28,674 nt of DNA from Lingula anatina. Lineage: Eukaryota; Brachiopoda; Lingulata; Lingulida; Lingulidae. The notes under the pieces were generated by a model that saw nothing but the letters and a program-made list of their open reading frames with translations, was not told where the DNA came from and searched no databases. Made by a program: the position numbers and the translations under genes. Where the stretch lies: the NCBI RefSeq assembly GCF_001039355.2, contig NW_019773989.1:1-28674 (forward strand), read 5' to 3'. This document shows, piece after piece, positions 19,423 to 28,674 of this stretch (position 1 is the first letter of the stretch; each line of letters opens with the position of its first letter).

Positions 19423-20388
19423 GCGTGGCAGTTTCTGTTCCTGCCCTCCTTTTTTCACCAAATTTATAACTGATTATCAAAAAGAACCCAAGCGAATAAA
19501 ATCCTTAAAGATATTATTGTTCAAAGGTGAAAGACGGAGTTAAAATGAAACAATAATTTGCTATAGTTCAGTGTAACAATTATTCTCAAAATGATGTAAG
19601 CACAGAACTACAGTTACAGCTAGACAAAATTCTAACTTCAAGAGAGGAACATTGGTGTGATTTTTTTCGGCAATCGAAGGGGGTTAGGACCCCACCAACA
19701 CACACACACACACACACACTAAATCCGCCGCTGCTACTATACAAATACATCCCCTTTTCTGTCATTAACGTGTGAACTTAGATGCAGGATTTAGCCAGTA
19801 TAGTATTTGTCTAATTCTAACTGAATGCTTACAGTGCAATTGCTTACAACCTGTCGTCTCTTTTACAGCAGCGCAGTACTTGTAGGTCTACGTAGGGGTC
19901 ACTCATTTCATCATCACTTTATCATATACTCATTTTCCTGGCCAGACCTTATGGTTTATTATACTACTTCTTTCTGATTAGACTCACTTGCAATGCAGTG
20001 TGAAGCACAGAAAAGAAACAGGATAACATTGTGCACATAAGTCACAGAGTCATTCCAAAACTATTATAATTGTAAGTCAAATAAAATACTAAAAAAAACT
20101 TTACTCATGATAAACAAGATTTTGGCTAAAATAAAAAAAAATTAAGTGTGGTGAAGAGGGATCGGCAAGGACGCTTTATCTCGAAAACATCATTCATCCG
20201 CCGACACACTTAAACAACGAGGTATTCGGTAACAGAATTAATTGCAAAACAGGACATGACCAATTTAGACGTAGCATTCCATATGAAAAAAAATCGTCTC
20301 TACTTTCATAGGCAAATCCAGTACTGTAGCAGGGAACAAGAACTTTTGATTCAAGAAATTTTACTTCATCGGTTTTTCAAAATTCAGA
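19423..20388 (+). other. Upstream region of the C-type lectin gene
   Basis: Contains a CA microsatellite at about 19698-19719 and, from about 19978, the block duplicated at 15820-16263. I see no strong TATA box within 100 bases of the lectin start. The conserved duplicated block is the best candidate for regulatory sequence. Confidence 0.5.
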
Positions 20389-22854
20389 ATGCACTCGGTT
20401 GTTTCCTTCGCGGCACATGTATGTGTCTACATCCTTGCTATAAAGACCTCGTTATCCCAGCTTCCTTACAACCAACCCATGACAGTACAGGGTTTCTCAC
20501 AGCAGCTAATCCAGCTGCAAGGTGCTCTGATACAGCTTCAAGGTAGCGCTGCAGATCATGGAAAAAACATCGCCCAACTCGGACAGGCCTTATCGGCCGT
20601 CAAGGAGACAACGGGTGTGGCGACCACGAATTTAGGCTCTCGCCAGGACACGAATGAAGTCAGGCTGGACACTTTGCAGCAAAATTTGACAGAGGTATGT
20701 GAAACAAGCTCCCTTGTTAATAATGTTTTTTTTTTTTTGTTTGTTTGTAATTGCCCGCACGAAAATGCAGTAGTATCGAAGTAGCAAAGAAGCATTAACG
20801 CAGTAGTGGTGTGGAGCATATTTGCAGTAGAAATGCAGCATAGCCTACTGCAATTCTACTCCAAAAAGTACATAGGTTTGTACAGAGAGGAGCATTAATG
20901 CAGTAGATTAGCAGCATGATAGAAGCATGTTTCAAATATGCTAATTAGTTCCCAAATCGAAGCAGATTTGAAGCATGTTTGCAGCATGATTGCAGTATCT
21001 ACTGCGCTGGAGTATCTACTGCGTTTTCGTGCGGGTGCTACCCGCACGAAAATGCAGTAGTATCGAAGCAGCAAAGAAGCATTAACGCAGTAGTGGTGTG
21101 GACCATATTTGCAGTAGAAATGCAGTATAGCTACTGCAATTCTACTCAGAGAGGAGCATTAATGCAGTAGATTAGCAGCGTAATCGAAGCATGTTTCAAA
21201 TAGGCTAATTAGCTCCATATTCGAAGCAGATTTGAGGCATGTTTTCAGTATGATTGCAGTAGTCTACTGCGCTGGAGTATCTACTGCGTTTTCTTGCGGG
21301 TATATATAATTTCTTAGGTGATGCCCGTGTACATGTACTTTGATTAAACATTTGAAGAAAGTATATTTACCTATACATGTGTAATGTAACTCCGCAGTTT
21401 TAAAAAATACTTAACCCCACTCCAAGGAAAACTGCATGGCACCGGGCATTTTTTCAGCAAAACTGTTGCCATTGCAACTAACATGGAACTGATATTTACA
21501 AGGTTTCAACTTTGCTGCGAATACAGAACGAGACATTGTCAGATATCTCGAGCAAGGTGGAGCAGCTTCAGAATGTTTCTCGCCAGAGGGCGATACTGGG
21601 CGATGACTCAGAGCGGGCTGACCTGTCTGCCATTGTCAGAAAGCTGCAAAGTGACATGCGCAATTTGCCGTCACGAGGTAGGACACACTACTCCTGGGCT
21701 ATACGGTGCCCCCATTCCAACCCAATGGAACGTAAATGCGATAATATGTGATAGGGCTTACGGGTCACATCTGCCGAACCACTGCGATGACTTCTCTAAC
21801 ACAATATGATGCCGCGTTTCCTTAGAACAACAACGAAGTGTTTTATTTTAGCATAGTTTGTGAAAAGTAGGAAACTTTTCTCATTTTCCTTAATTTCATG
21901 TACCCTATTAACAGTGTTTAATATTATATATCTATATTCCAGACGATCGTGAAAATAATGCCCCTTGGTTTGGCACATAAATATTTTTTTACATTTACAG
22001 TAAATTAAGACGCTCTTTGGGAAAAAGTTATATTCACATATTTTCAATCCTTTCTTTTTCTAGATAATGGAGAAAAATCTTACAAGTATTAGACCAACAA
22101 CATTATTTTTTATTTCTATTATTTAATTTGTAGCTAGTTTTGTCAACACCGGTTTCTCTAACTCTTGGTACCGTCTTGTCAATGAAGCTAAAACCTGGAA
22201 TGAAGCGGAGAGATACTGTCAGGAACTACATCCAAACGGTCACCTGGCCATGGTGACGTCCGCCAAAGAAAATAGTTTCATTGAAGCTTTGCTAAAGAAC
22301 CGAGTTTCTGGTAAGACATTATTTCTCAACACCTTCCAAGCTAAGTGTAAGTCTTCTTTATCATATATTTAAGAGATAATCAAACATGATTTAAGAATTT
22401 AATAAGAAAATTGCATATTACGGTTCCAATCACAACCGTGCAAGAAGATCCAAGAAGTTTCAAGAAGTACTTCTCAAGAAGTCCAGCATTATTCAGGTAT
22501 TCAGGTTTTATTTTACCGACCATTTCATATTTTGGCAAAGGTCTTCTTCTTCATGTGTTATGATTATAAAGACAAAGTGAGGTAGAAAAGTGCCTGTCAG
22601 CATTATATATGTATATTGTTATCGTAGGTAGCCGGCCAATGGCCTATCTTGGAGGTCACGACATCGCAGCCGAGGGCCAGTGGAAATGGCAGAACGGTCA
22701 GAGCATGACGTACACCAACTGGGGCCCAAACGAGCCAAACAACTCCGGGTCCATGGAAGACTGTGCGGAATTTGTACCCGCAACAGGAAAGTGGAACGAT
22801 ATCCGGTGTACGCAGAAGCAGTCGTTCTTGTGTCAGGTGATTTACCCCGAGTGA
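20389..22854 (+). CDS. Secreted C-type lectin with coiled-coil stalk (complete, 4 exons)
   Basis: Exons: 20389-20694 (donor GTATGT), 21503-21677 (acceptor ACAAG, donor GTAGGA), 22134-22310 (acceptor TTGTAG, donor GTAAGA) and 22628-22854 (acceptor CGTAG, stop TGA). Phases are 0, 1, 1 and give a 294-residue protein. Residues 1-24 are hydrophobic, a likely signal peptide. About 35-158 is rich in leucine, glutamine and charged residues in heptad-like spacing (LIQLQGALIQLQ, RLDTLQQNLTE, SSKVEQLQNV), a probable trimerising stalk. The C-type lectin domain runs from W172 to 294: Cys189 and Cys288 form the outer pair, Cys265 and Cys280 the inner pair; EPN (255-257) and WND (275-277) are the calcium and sugar ligands, with YLGG for the usual W-I-G-L. 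EPN usually means mannose/GlcNAc binding. Likely an oligomeric pattern-recognition lectin. Exon 2 borders are the least certain, set by phase. Confidence 0.88.
20754..21035. mobile_element. Inverted-repeat (MITE-like) element A in C-type lectin intron 1
   Basis: Ends are CCCGCACGAAAATGCAGTAG and CTACTGCGTTTTCGTGCGGG, inverted repeats with one mismatch. The interior is rich in GCAGTA and AGCATG words, and GTAGAAATGCAG and CTACTGCAATTCTAC are mutually inverted. 282 bases, no open frame of its own. The flanking dinucleotide is TG on both sides. Confidence 0.75.
21041..21300. mobile_element. Inverted-repeat (MITE-like) element B, directly following A
   Basis: A second copy in the same orientation, five bases after A, same 5' end and CTACTGCGTTTTCTTGCGGG at its 3' end. 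It is 22 bases shorter than A, mainly by loss of the CCAAAAAGTACATAGGTTTG segment. Flanked by TA on both sides. It makes up most of the C-type lectin intron 1 together with A. Confidence 0.75.
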
Positions 22855-24012
22855 CTCTTGGCGCCATCTGACGTTAATCGTGATGTGACGTCACACGTTT
22901 AGTCCTTCAGTCATCCATGGGTTTTGATAGCATGTGCAGAAAGGCAGTTTTGCCGGAGTTTGTTTTTTCACTTAAAAGTAGGCTATTATGTGTAGTAATG
23001 TACGTGCGTGAGTTCCGTTTACGAGACTATAATGCCTTAAAGTAACTTATTAGATACCATTCTAGTCGCTTTCTATTATAATGTAGCGGCCTATAGGGCC
23101 TACTGTTAAGTTGACACAAAATATATACAGTACAGAGGTGTTTCAAATCGCGAAGTTTGTCTTATTTTTTTCATGATACGCAATATAGTTGTCATGTAAA
23201 AAGTATTTCTTCAGAAAGTAAAATACAACAGGACACAAAGTTCAACGAATACATTAGTGTACCGTCATGCATCAATACAATGTAGTGATGAAGAAAAATT
23301 TTACTGGTAAATAAAAGTGAAAAGGACATGGAATTAAGTAAGTTTTTATGCTGTAAATTTGTCAACACTAAAAACTCTGCCGTTAACAGTATGCTTGTTA
23401 AGCGTCATATTTTCAAAAATGAAAAAAAAATTCTATGATATATGATAATCAATACGATATAAACATAGCTATAAGTTAACATCTGATCAACTCCCAACTA
23501 TATCTATTTCTCATCCTGTCAGTACCTAAGAAGAGGTGGATTCACGGCGAGGGATGTGGGGTGGGGTGGGCGGCGGTTGCTCTCCTGTGCATGTAATGAT
23601 AATGGCATTGTGTAAAATATTCACATTGAATATTTTAACAAGAAAATATTCCGTACTCAGTATCGAGGACACTTCATGCAAGCTGAGAACTAAAATACGT
23701 GCACCATTTATCATCGACTAAACTGACATAATGCTGTTCCTTGTAACTTGTGCGCGTACTCTTATAGCGGCTTACAGACAGAAGAGGCCACCACGAACAA
23801 TCTATGTCCCATGCATGATCAAAATTCCACCAAAGTTTCGGTTTTTGGATCGATCAGATAAAACCAAACTCGGTGTTTAATCTGAAAATATTGTTTCCAT
23901 TTAACAAAACGATGATGTCCAATATTATGACAGGAGACAAGCAGGTATTTTGATAAAAACCACTGAACTGGAATTTTTCATGAGTTAAATTAAATTACAT
24001 AAAAAAATAAGA
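22855..24012. other. Downstream of the C-type lectin; no gene seen
   Basis: An AATAAA at 23310-23315, about 455 bases past the stop, may be the lectin poly(A) signal. Overlapping frames at 23526-23721 occur on both strands across a short G-rich stretch and are not convincing. Confidence 0.45.
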
Positions 24013-25076
24013 AACTTAAAATTATGTATCGAAGAGAAAAACGACGGACTTTAATGAAAATAAAAGTGAGATTAGTAACAAAGAAGGCGTCTGAAGACAA
24101 AAATATATATTACGACAGGACAGTATGCAATTCATCTTCTATATTACCTGGTCTCGTTTTCAGTATAACTGCGTAACCTTTCTCTTTCTGTGATTATTTC
24201 GACAACCAAAACTAACGGTTAGTTTAAGACCACCCCAGTTTGACAAAATACAGGGCTTAACATTTGTTCCTTTCCTCATTTCTCAATAATTCCTGTGAGG
24301 ATTTACATATTCTTCCATTTATTCTGGTTGATTTTTCATTTTTATTTCATACATGTACTCTTCACTAATAATATAGACTCTGAAAATGAGCCCGTATGCT
24401 CAGTCATGTTTTCATCGGCGTTAGCTTATTAGTTGTTTAGACATATTTAGACATTGCAAAATATTCCTTACAAATTTAGATGAATTTTTTTATGATAGAC
24501 AGTTATTCAGAAAAGAAAAAAAGGGTCACAATTTCACCTGAATCCGGGTGACCTTATATGTATACCAGACGGTTGTTTTCTGCCTTTGTGGAGGTCCGCA
24601 CTTTTTAGAGCATCTTATTCTGAGCTTGTTACAGCAACCTTATCCAACAGTTATAAATCATAGCATATTATCACATCTTACTATGACATTACTTAAATTA
24701 AGAAAACACCCAGTGCAATGACTACAAAATCAGTCACCCCATGGAGATAAATTCAGCGTTAAAATTTTAATATAAATGACCATTGGTTAGTCCACATATG
24801 ATAACAGCACGTTCTTCATTGCGATAAGGAATTTCGATTTATTTTTAGAAGCAGGGTTAGAAGCGCCCGGAAGTAAAACCTTCGGCGCCATCGCTACCGC
24901 CCTGTTTAATAAAGGACCGGTCAGCCTTAGTCACGGATTGTCTGTGACCCCTTGATTCCCTTCATAAATGTATCGTTTGACAAACGTGTCTTTATCAAGA
25001 TTAAGTAACGCCACGCGGGTCAGTTCTTAGATTCACCTACGTCACGAGATGAGGGCTATTTCCTCGACCGCTGATG

Positions 25077-25084
25077 TATTTAAG
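25077..25084 (+). promoter_or_regulatory. TATA-like box of exon 1 copy A
   Basis: TATTTAAG lies 144 bases before the start codon and about 30 bases before AGCTCAATTC, a plausible initiation region. A CRE-like TACGTCA lies just upstream at 25038-25044. The same words occur in copy B. Confidence 0.4.
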
Positions 25085-25220
25085 TCACCGGTGGATGGAT
25101 AACAGCTCAATTCAGCTTTTATCGCCATCAAGTGATATCATCATTTGTGTTATTTGTAAAAGGATACGTGTTTTTTAAACTCTTCTCTGGTTGTTCCATT
25201 AAATCTACCGAAGCAGCAAG

Positions 25221-25289
25221 ATGGTGTGGATCTCCAGTAAAGTTCTCATCGTGCTGTCTGTTCTTCTCTTTCAAAACTCGTCAGCAGTG
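25221..25289 (+). CDS. Duplicate signal-peptide exon (copy A) of the cysteine-rich gene
   Basis: ATG to GTG encodes 23 residues beginning MVWISSKVLIVLSVLLFQN, a typical signal peptide, followed by donor GTAGGT (phase 0). It is identical at the nucleotide level to copy B at 26769-26837. No downstream coding exon lies between the copies, so this exon is either an alternative first exon splicing over copy B to 27158, or a dead duplicate. If the assembly is right it comes with a complete copy of the promoter. Confidence 0.65.
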
Positions 25290-25566
25290 GTAGGTATCTC
25301 TGCACTTTGAAAATGAAGCAACACATTGACTCATTATGATTAAAAATGATATAAATTGAAAAATGATAGTTGTAAATATTAAGATCATATTTAGATCTAC
25401 AATCTGAAGCAATTAATCAGTGTAAGTATTTAAAGAATGGTGCCACATGTCGAAATGAATGGGAATTGTCAAGAACAATGTTTCCAGCAACAAGTACTAT
25501 ACGTAGTTTATGGTAGTTTTTAGTTTATATCTCAAAAGTTTTTTAATGTGACATAAAGGAATATAA

Positions 25567-27083
25567 AATTTAAAATTATGTATCGAAGAGAAAGACGATG
25601 GGTTTTAATGAAAATAAAAGTGAGATTAGTAACAAAGAAGGCATCCGAAGACAAAATATATATTACGACAGGACAGTATGCAATCCTTCGTCTTCTATAT
25701 TACCTGGCCTCGTTTTTCAGTATAACTGCGTAAACTTTCTCTTTCTGTGATTATTTCGACAACCAAAACTAACGGTTGGTTGAAGACCACCCCAGTTTGG
25801 CAAAATACAGGGCTTAACATTTGTTCCTTTCCTCATTTCTCAATAATTCCGGCGAGAATTTACATATTCTTTCATTTATTCTAGTTGATTTTTCATTTTC
25901 ATTTTATACTCTTCTAAAATAATATAGACTCTTAAAATGAGCCCGTATGCTCAGTCATGTTTCCATCGGCGTGAGCTTATTAGTTGTTTAGACATATTTA
26001 GACATTGCAAAATATTCCTCACAAATTCTGATGAAAATTTTTATGATAGACAATTATTCAGAAATGAAAAAAAGGGTCACAATTTCATCTGAATCCGGAT
26101 GACCTTATGTATATCAGACGGTTGCTATCTGCTTTTGTGGAGGTCCGCACTTTTGGAACATCTTATTCGGAACTTGTTACAGCAACCTTAACCAACAATT
26201 ATAGACCATAGCATATTATCACATCTTATTATGACATTAGTTAAATAAAAAAAACACCCAGTACGATGACTACAAAATCAGTCACCCCATGGAGATAAAT
26301 TCAGCGTTAAAATTTTAATTTAAATGACCATTGGTTAGTCCACATATGATAACAGCACGTTCTTCATTGCGATAAGGAATTTCGATTTATTTTTAGAAGC
26401 AGGGTTAGAAGCGCCCGGAAGCAAAACTTTCGGCGACATCGCTACCGCCCTGTTTAACGAAGGACCGGTCAGCCTTAGTCACGAATTGTCTGTGACCCCT
26501 TGATTCCCTTCATAAATGTATCGTTTGACAAACGTGTCTTTATCAAGATTAAGTAACGCCACGCGGGTCAGTTCTTAGATTCACCTACGTCACGAGATGA
26601 GGGCTATTTCCTCGACCGCTGATGTATTTAAGTCACCGGTGGATGGATTACAGCTCAATTCAGCTTTTATCGCCATCAAGTGATATCATCATTTGTGTTA
26701 TTTGTAAAAGGATACGTGTTTTTTAAACTCTTCTCTGGTTGTTCCATTAAATCTACCGAAGCAGCAAGATGGTGTGGATCTCCAGTAAAGTTCTCATCGT
26801 GCTGTCTGTTCTTCTCTTTCAAAACTCGTCAGCAGTGGTAGGTATCTCTGCACTTTGAAAATGAAGCAACACATTGACTCATTATGATTAAAAATGATAT
26901 AAATTGAAAAATGATAGTTGTAAATATTAAGATCATATTTAGATCTACAATCTGAAGCAATTAATCAGTGTAAGTATTTAAAGAATGGTGCCACATGTCG
27001 AAATGAATGGGAATTGTCAAGAACAATGTTTCCAGCAACAAGTACTATACGTAGTTTATGGTAGTTTTTAGTTTATATCTCAA
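25567..27083 (+). repeat. Tandem duplication unit B
   Basis: Partner of unit A. It begins at TTTAAAATTATGTATCGAAG and ends at TAGTTTATATCTCAA, after which the sequences part (CGTGTGGCAG here, AAGTTTTTTA after unit A). Confidence 0.88.
26625..26632 (+). promoter_or_regulatory. TATA-like box of exon 1 copy B
   Basis: TATTTAAG, 144 bases before the copy B start codon, in a promoter block nearly identical to that of copy A. Confidence 0.4.
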
Positions 27084-28674
27084 CGTGTGGCAGCGCCGAA
27101 GATATTATCAAATTACAGCCTTAATGTATCACTCTTTTATGTTTTTTTCCATTATAGATGCAAAGCAAAACGTGCGAGGTAAGTCACATTTTTTCTTAAC
27201 CAGATGCCACTAGTGCAATACAGATTTAATTAAATAACTGACGTTAATATTAAAATGTCTATTCAAAAATTGCTTCACATTACTTTAGCTTCCACATAAC
27301 GTTTGTATTCCGCTGATACGGTCATCTTCTTCTGCCAAATGAAAGCAGTGTAATGTGTTTACCTGCTCATATCATGTTCTCGTGAATTTATAGGACAGAA
27401 TGCAACCTGCTTCTCTTTGACCGCACTCACAACCAAAATATGGCCCACCCACATGAAAGCTTGCTGATTAACCCGCACAGGGAAGCTTTGTAGTGTACAT
27501 TAGGGGATTATGCGGCAAGCTTTCAAGTGGATCGGTCATATTCGATCCGCGATCTGTTAGTCCGCGGGTCAAATTGTTCTGAATGCGCCTTTCACCTTCA
27601 TCAACATATTTGAATGCATCACTTTGACCGGAAGACTTGTCAAAAAAAAAAAAAAAAAAAACTTACAAGATGACATTCAGAGGGAAAGGCTTTTTTTATT
27701 TATTCTTTAAATGTCGTGGCGCCCAAACCTTATGTATACTGTATATGAAATAAAACTTACCCAAGTCCCAAATAAAGGTGCCCCCGAGACAAACAAAATA
27801 GCAGTACAACAACATTGTTGTAGGCTCAACAATGGTACTTCTTCCTGGTCATCTGTTTATTGGTTAATTGCCGAGTGCATGCACTGGACCATGTCGTGGA
27901 CGACACCATCGCATATTTGTGGGATATCCCGGTGATGCTATGTGTGCGGTCTCGATCGTCACGACCGATTTTCCGCATAGCACACATTTATTTTTTGTAC
28001 TGGAGGAAATAAACACTATTTCCTCGGGGAAATAAACGTGTGTTTAAATTATTTAAAAGTTGAATCAGTATATCCTCATTAACAATTTTTGACATCATTA
28101 ACGAGGAAAAAGATCAATTTTAATGGTATTTGCTTTTAACATTTACAAAGGCATGATTTATAATCGTTACCAATCAAATGTCCAGAAAGAAATGACTTTT
28201 GATGATGTCAGTTTAATCAATATTGTATTATTCTAACAGGATATAAGTTGTCCAGATGGCTCAGTGTGTCGCCAGTATACCACAGCGTGTGTCACTGCCC
28301 CCTGTCCACAGTCTGAACCTGAGTGTGTCGGTGAGTTTTTTTATGCCTTTTATATTTGTGGTAATGATTGTTTTATATCAAAAATTGAATAAAACATGCA
28401 GAGTTGGGTCAGTATATAATATGCTTGTGTTTCTCATCGACATTCGTAGCGAATGTTCAATTGATTGGATTTCGGCGGAAAAATACAATAAAGAGAACTT
28501 TCCGGTACATGCTGCAAAATAAACCATACATGTACAACTCCAAATATTTTGGAAATGTATTGAAGTCGCACTTCCTAGATGCTCCAGTTGGTTCCATCTG
28601 CTGCCAGTGAAAGCGACTTAAAAAATTAAAATCAATAATATCTTATTTTTCAGTCCAAGCCTCAGGCAAGCCAG
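26769..28674 (+). CDS. Cysteine-rich secreted protein (3'-partial; at least 4 exons)
   Basis: Exons: 26769-26837 (signal peptide MVWISSKVLIVLSVLLFQN then SSAV, donor GTAGGT), 27158-27178 (21-base micro-exon MQSKTCE, donor GTAAGT), 28240-28330 (acceptor TAACAG, donor GTGAGT) and 28654 to the window end (acceptor TTTCAG). Phases 0, 0, 1 are consistent. Exon 3 encodes DISCPDGSVC, then RQYTTACVTAPCPQSEPECV. The spacing C-x2-DG-x-x-C-x6-C-x3-APC-P-x5-C is a short cysteine-rich module that I recall from invertebrate extracellular proteins, often repeated, of uncertain function; I cannot name the family firmly. The product is predicted to be secreted. The gene runs off the right edge, so length and other domains are unknown. 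Confidence 0.65.
27179..28239 (+). other. Intron 2 of the cysteine-rich gene, with hairpins
   Basis: CATGAAAGCTTGC near 27452 pairs with GCAAGCTTTCAAGTG near 27517, bounding a roughly 80-base hairpin that may be a small element. An 18-20 base A-run lies at about 27643-27661. GAGGAAATAAACACTATTTCCTC (near 28004) is an exact short hairpin. The frame at 27711-27935 matches nothing I know. Confidence 0.5.

Larger units (their letters stand above)
24013..25535 (+). repeat. Tandem duplication unit A (promoter and signal exon)
   Basis: Matches 25567-27083 at an offset of 1554 bases on the left and 1548 on the right. The left 900 bases differ at many positions (AACGACGGACTT against AGACGATGGGTT, CTTCGGCGCC against TTTCGGCGAC). 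From about 24947 to 25535 I find only one difference (GGATAAC against GGATTAC). The two units are separated by about 31 unrelated bases. Confidence 0.88.

Noticed and set aside
22440-22482. Cluster of CAAGAAG words resembling a short tandem repeat
   Set aside because: Irregular spacing and only about 45 bases long; simple-sequence drift is enough to explain it.
27529-27575. GTGGATCGGTCATA ... GGGTCAAATT, shared with 939-962, considered as tRNA-like or a tRNA-derived SINE with a B-box
   Set aside because: No A-box at the right distance, no cloverleaf, and only short shared words; not enough to call a SINE or tRNA.

Overview
The window is eukaryotic, most likely from an invertebrate animal genome. 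A lancelet (Branchiostoma-like) is my best guess and a mollusc the main alternative; this rests on gene content and style, not on a search. Genes are split by short AT-rich introns with GT-AG borders, the DNA is AT-rich and full of ACATGTA-type words, and there are many short inverted-repeat elements and a LINE relic. No prokaryotic operon logic, tRNA, rRNA or CRISPR is present. Most open frames over 60 codons are chance frames; the real coding sequence is short exons that I assembled from splice sites, reading phase and comparison between paralogous copies.

Layout. (1) 1-2568: the 3' two exons of an H-type lectin gene on the + strand, with exon 1 off the left edge; intron 1 holds a TAGATCGATC hairpin element and intron 2 a frameshifted LINE tail. 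(2) 2569-5227: gene-poor, with a possible helix-turn-helix relic, a dispersed repeat and a 77-bp minisatellite. (3) 5228-7750: a complete three-exon H-type lectin gene on the - strand with its own TATA box. (4) 7751-17226: about 9.5 kb between divergent promoters, packed with diverged repeat copies, a 538-bp foldback element with a 5-bp target duplication, two more TAGATCGATC elements, and an orphan copy of the C-type lectin upstream region. (5) 17227-18766: a third H-type lectin gene on the + strand, with TATA box, forming an inverted duplication with (3). (6) 18767-20388: 31-bp minisatellite, CA repeat and the upstream region of the next gene. (7) 20389-22854: a complete four-exon secreted C-type lectin (signal peptide, coiled-coil stalk, carbohydrate-recognition domain with EPN and WND motifs); intron 1 holds a tandem pair of inverted-repeat elements. 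(8) 24013-28674: a cysteine-rich secreted protein gene running off the right edge, whose promoter plus signal-peptide exon is duplicated in tandem (about 1.55 kb unit).

All recognisable products are predicted to be secreted: three H-type lectins, a mannose-type C-type lectin and a cysteine-rich protein. The simplest reading is a cluster of extracellular defence or recognition genes growing by local tandem and inverted duplication, with heavy mobile-element traffic. No new enzymatic system is evident. The most notable features are the inverted lectin pair, the repeatedly copied promoter modules, and the foldback insertion whose empty site survives in neighbouring repeat copies.
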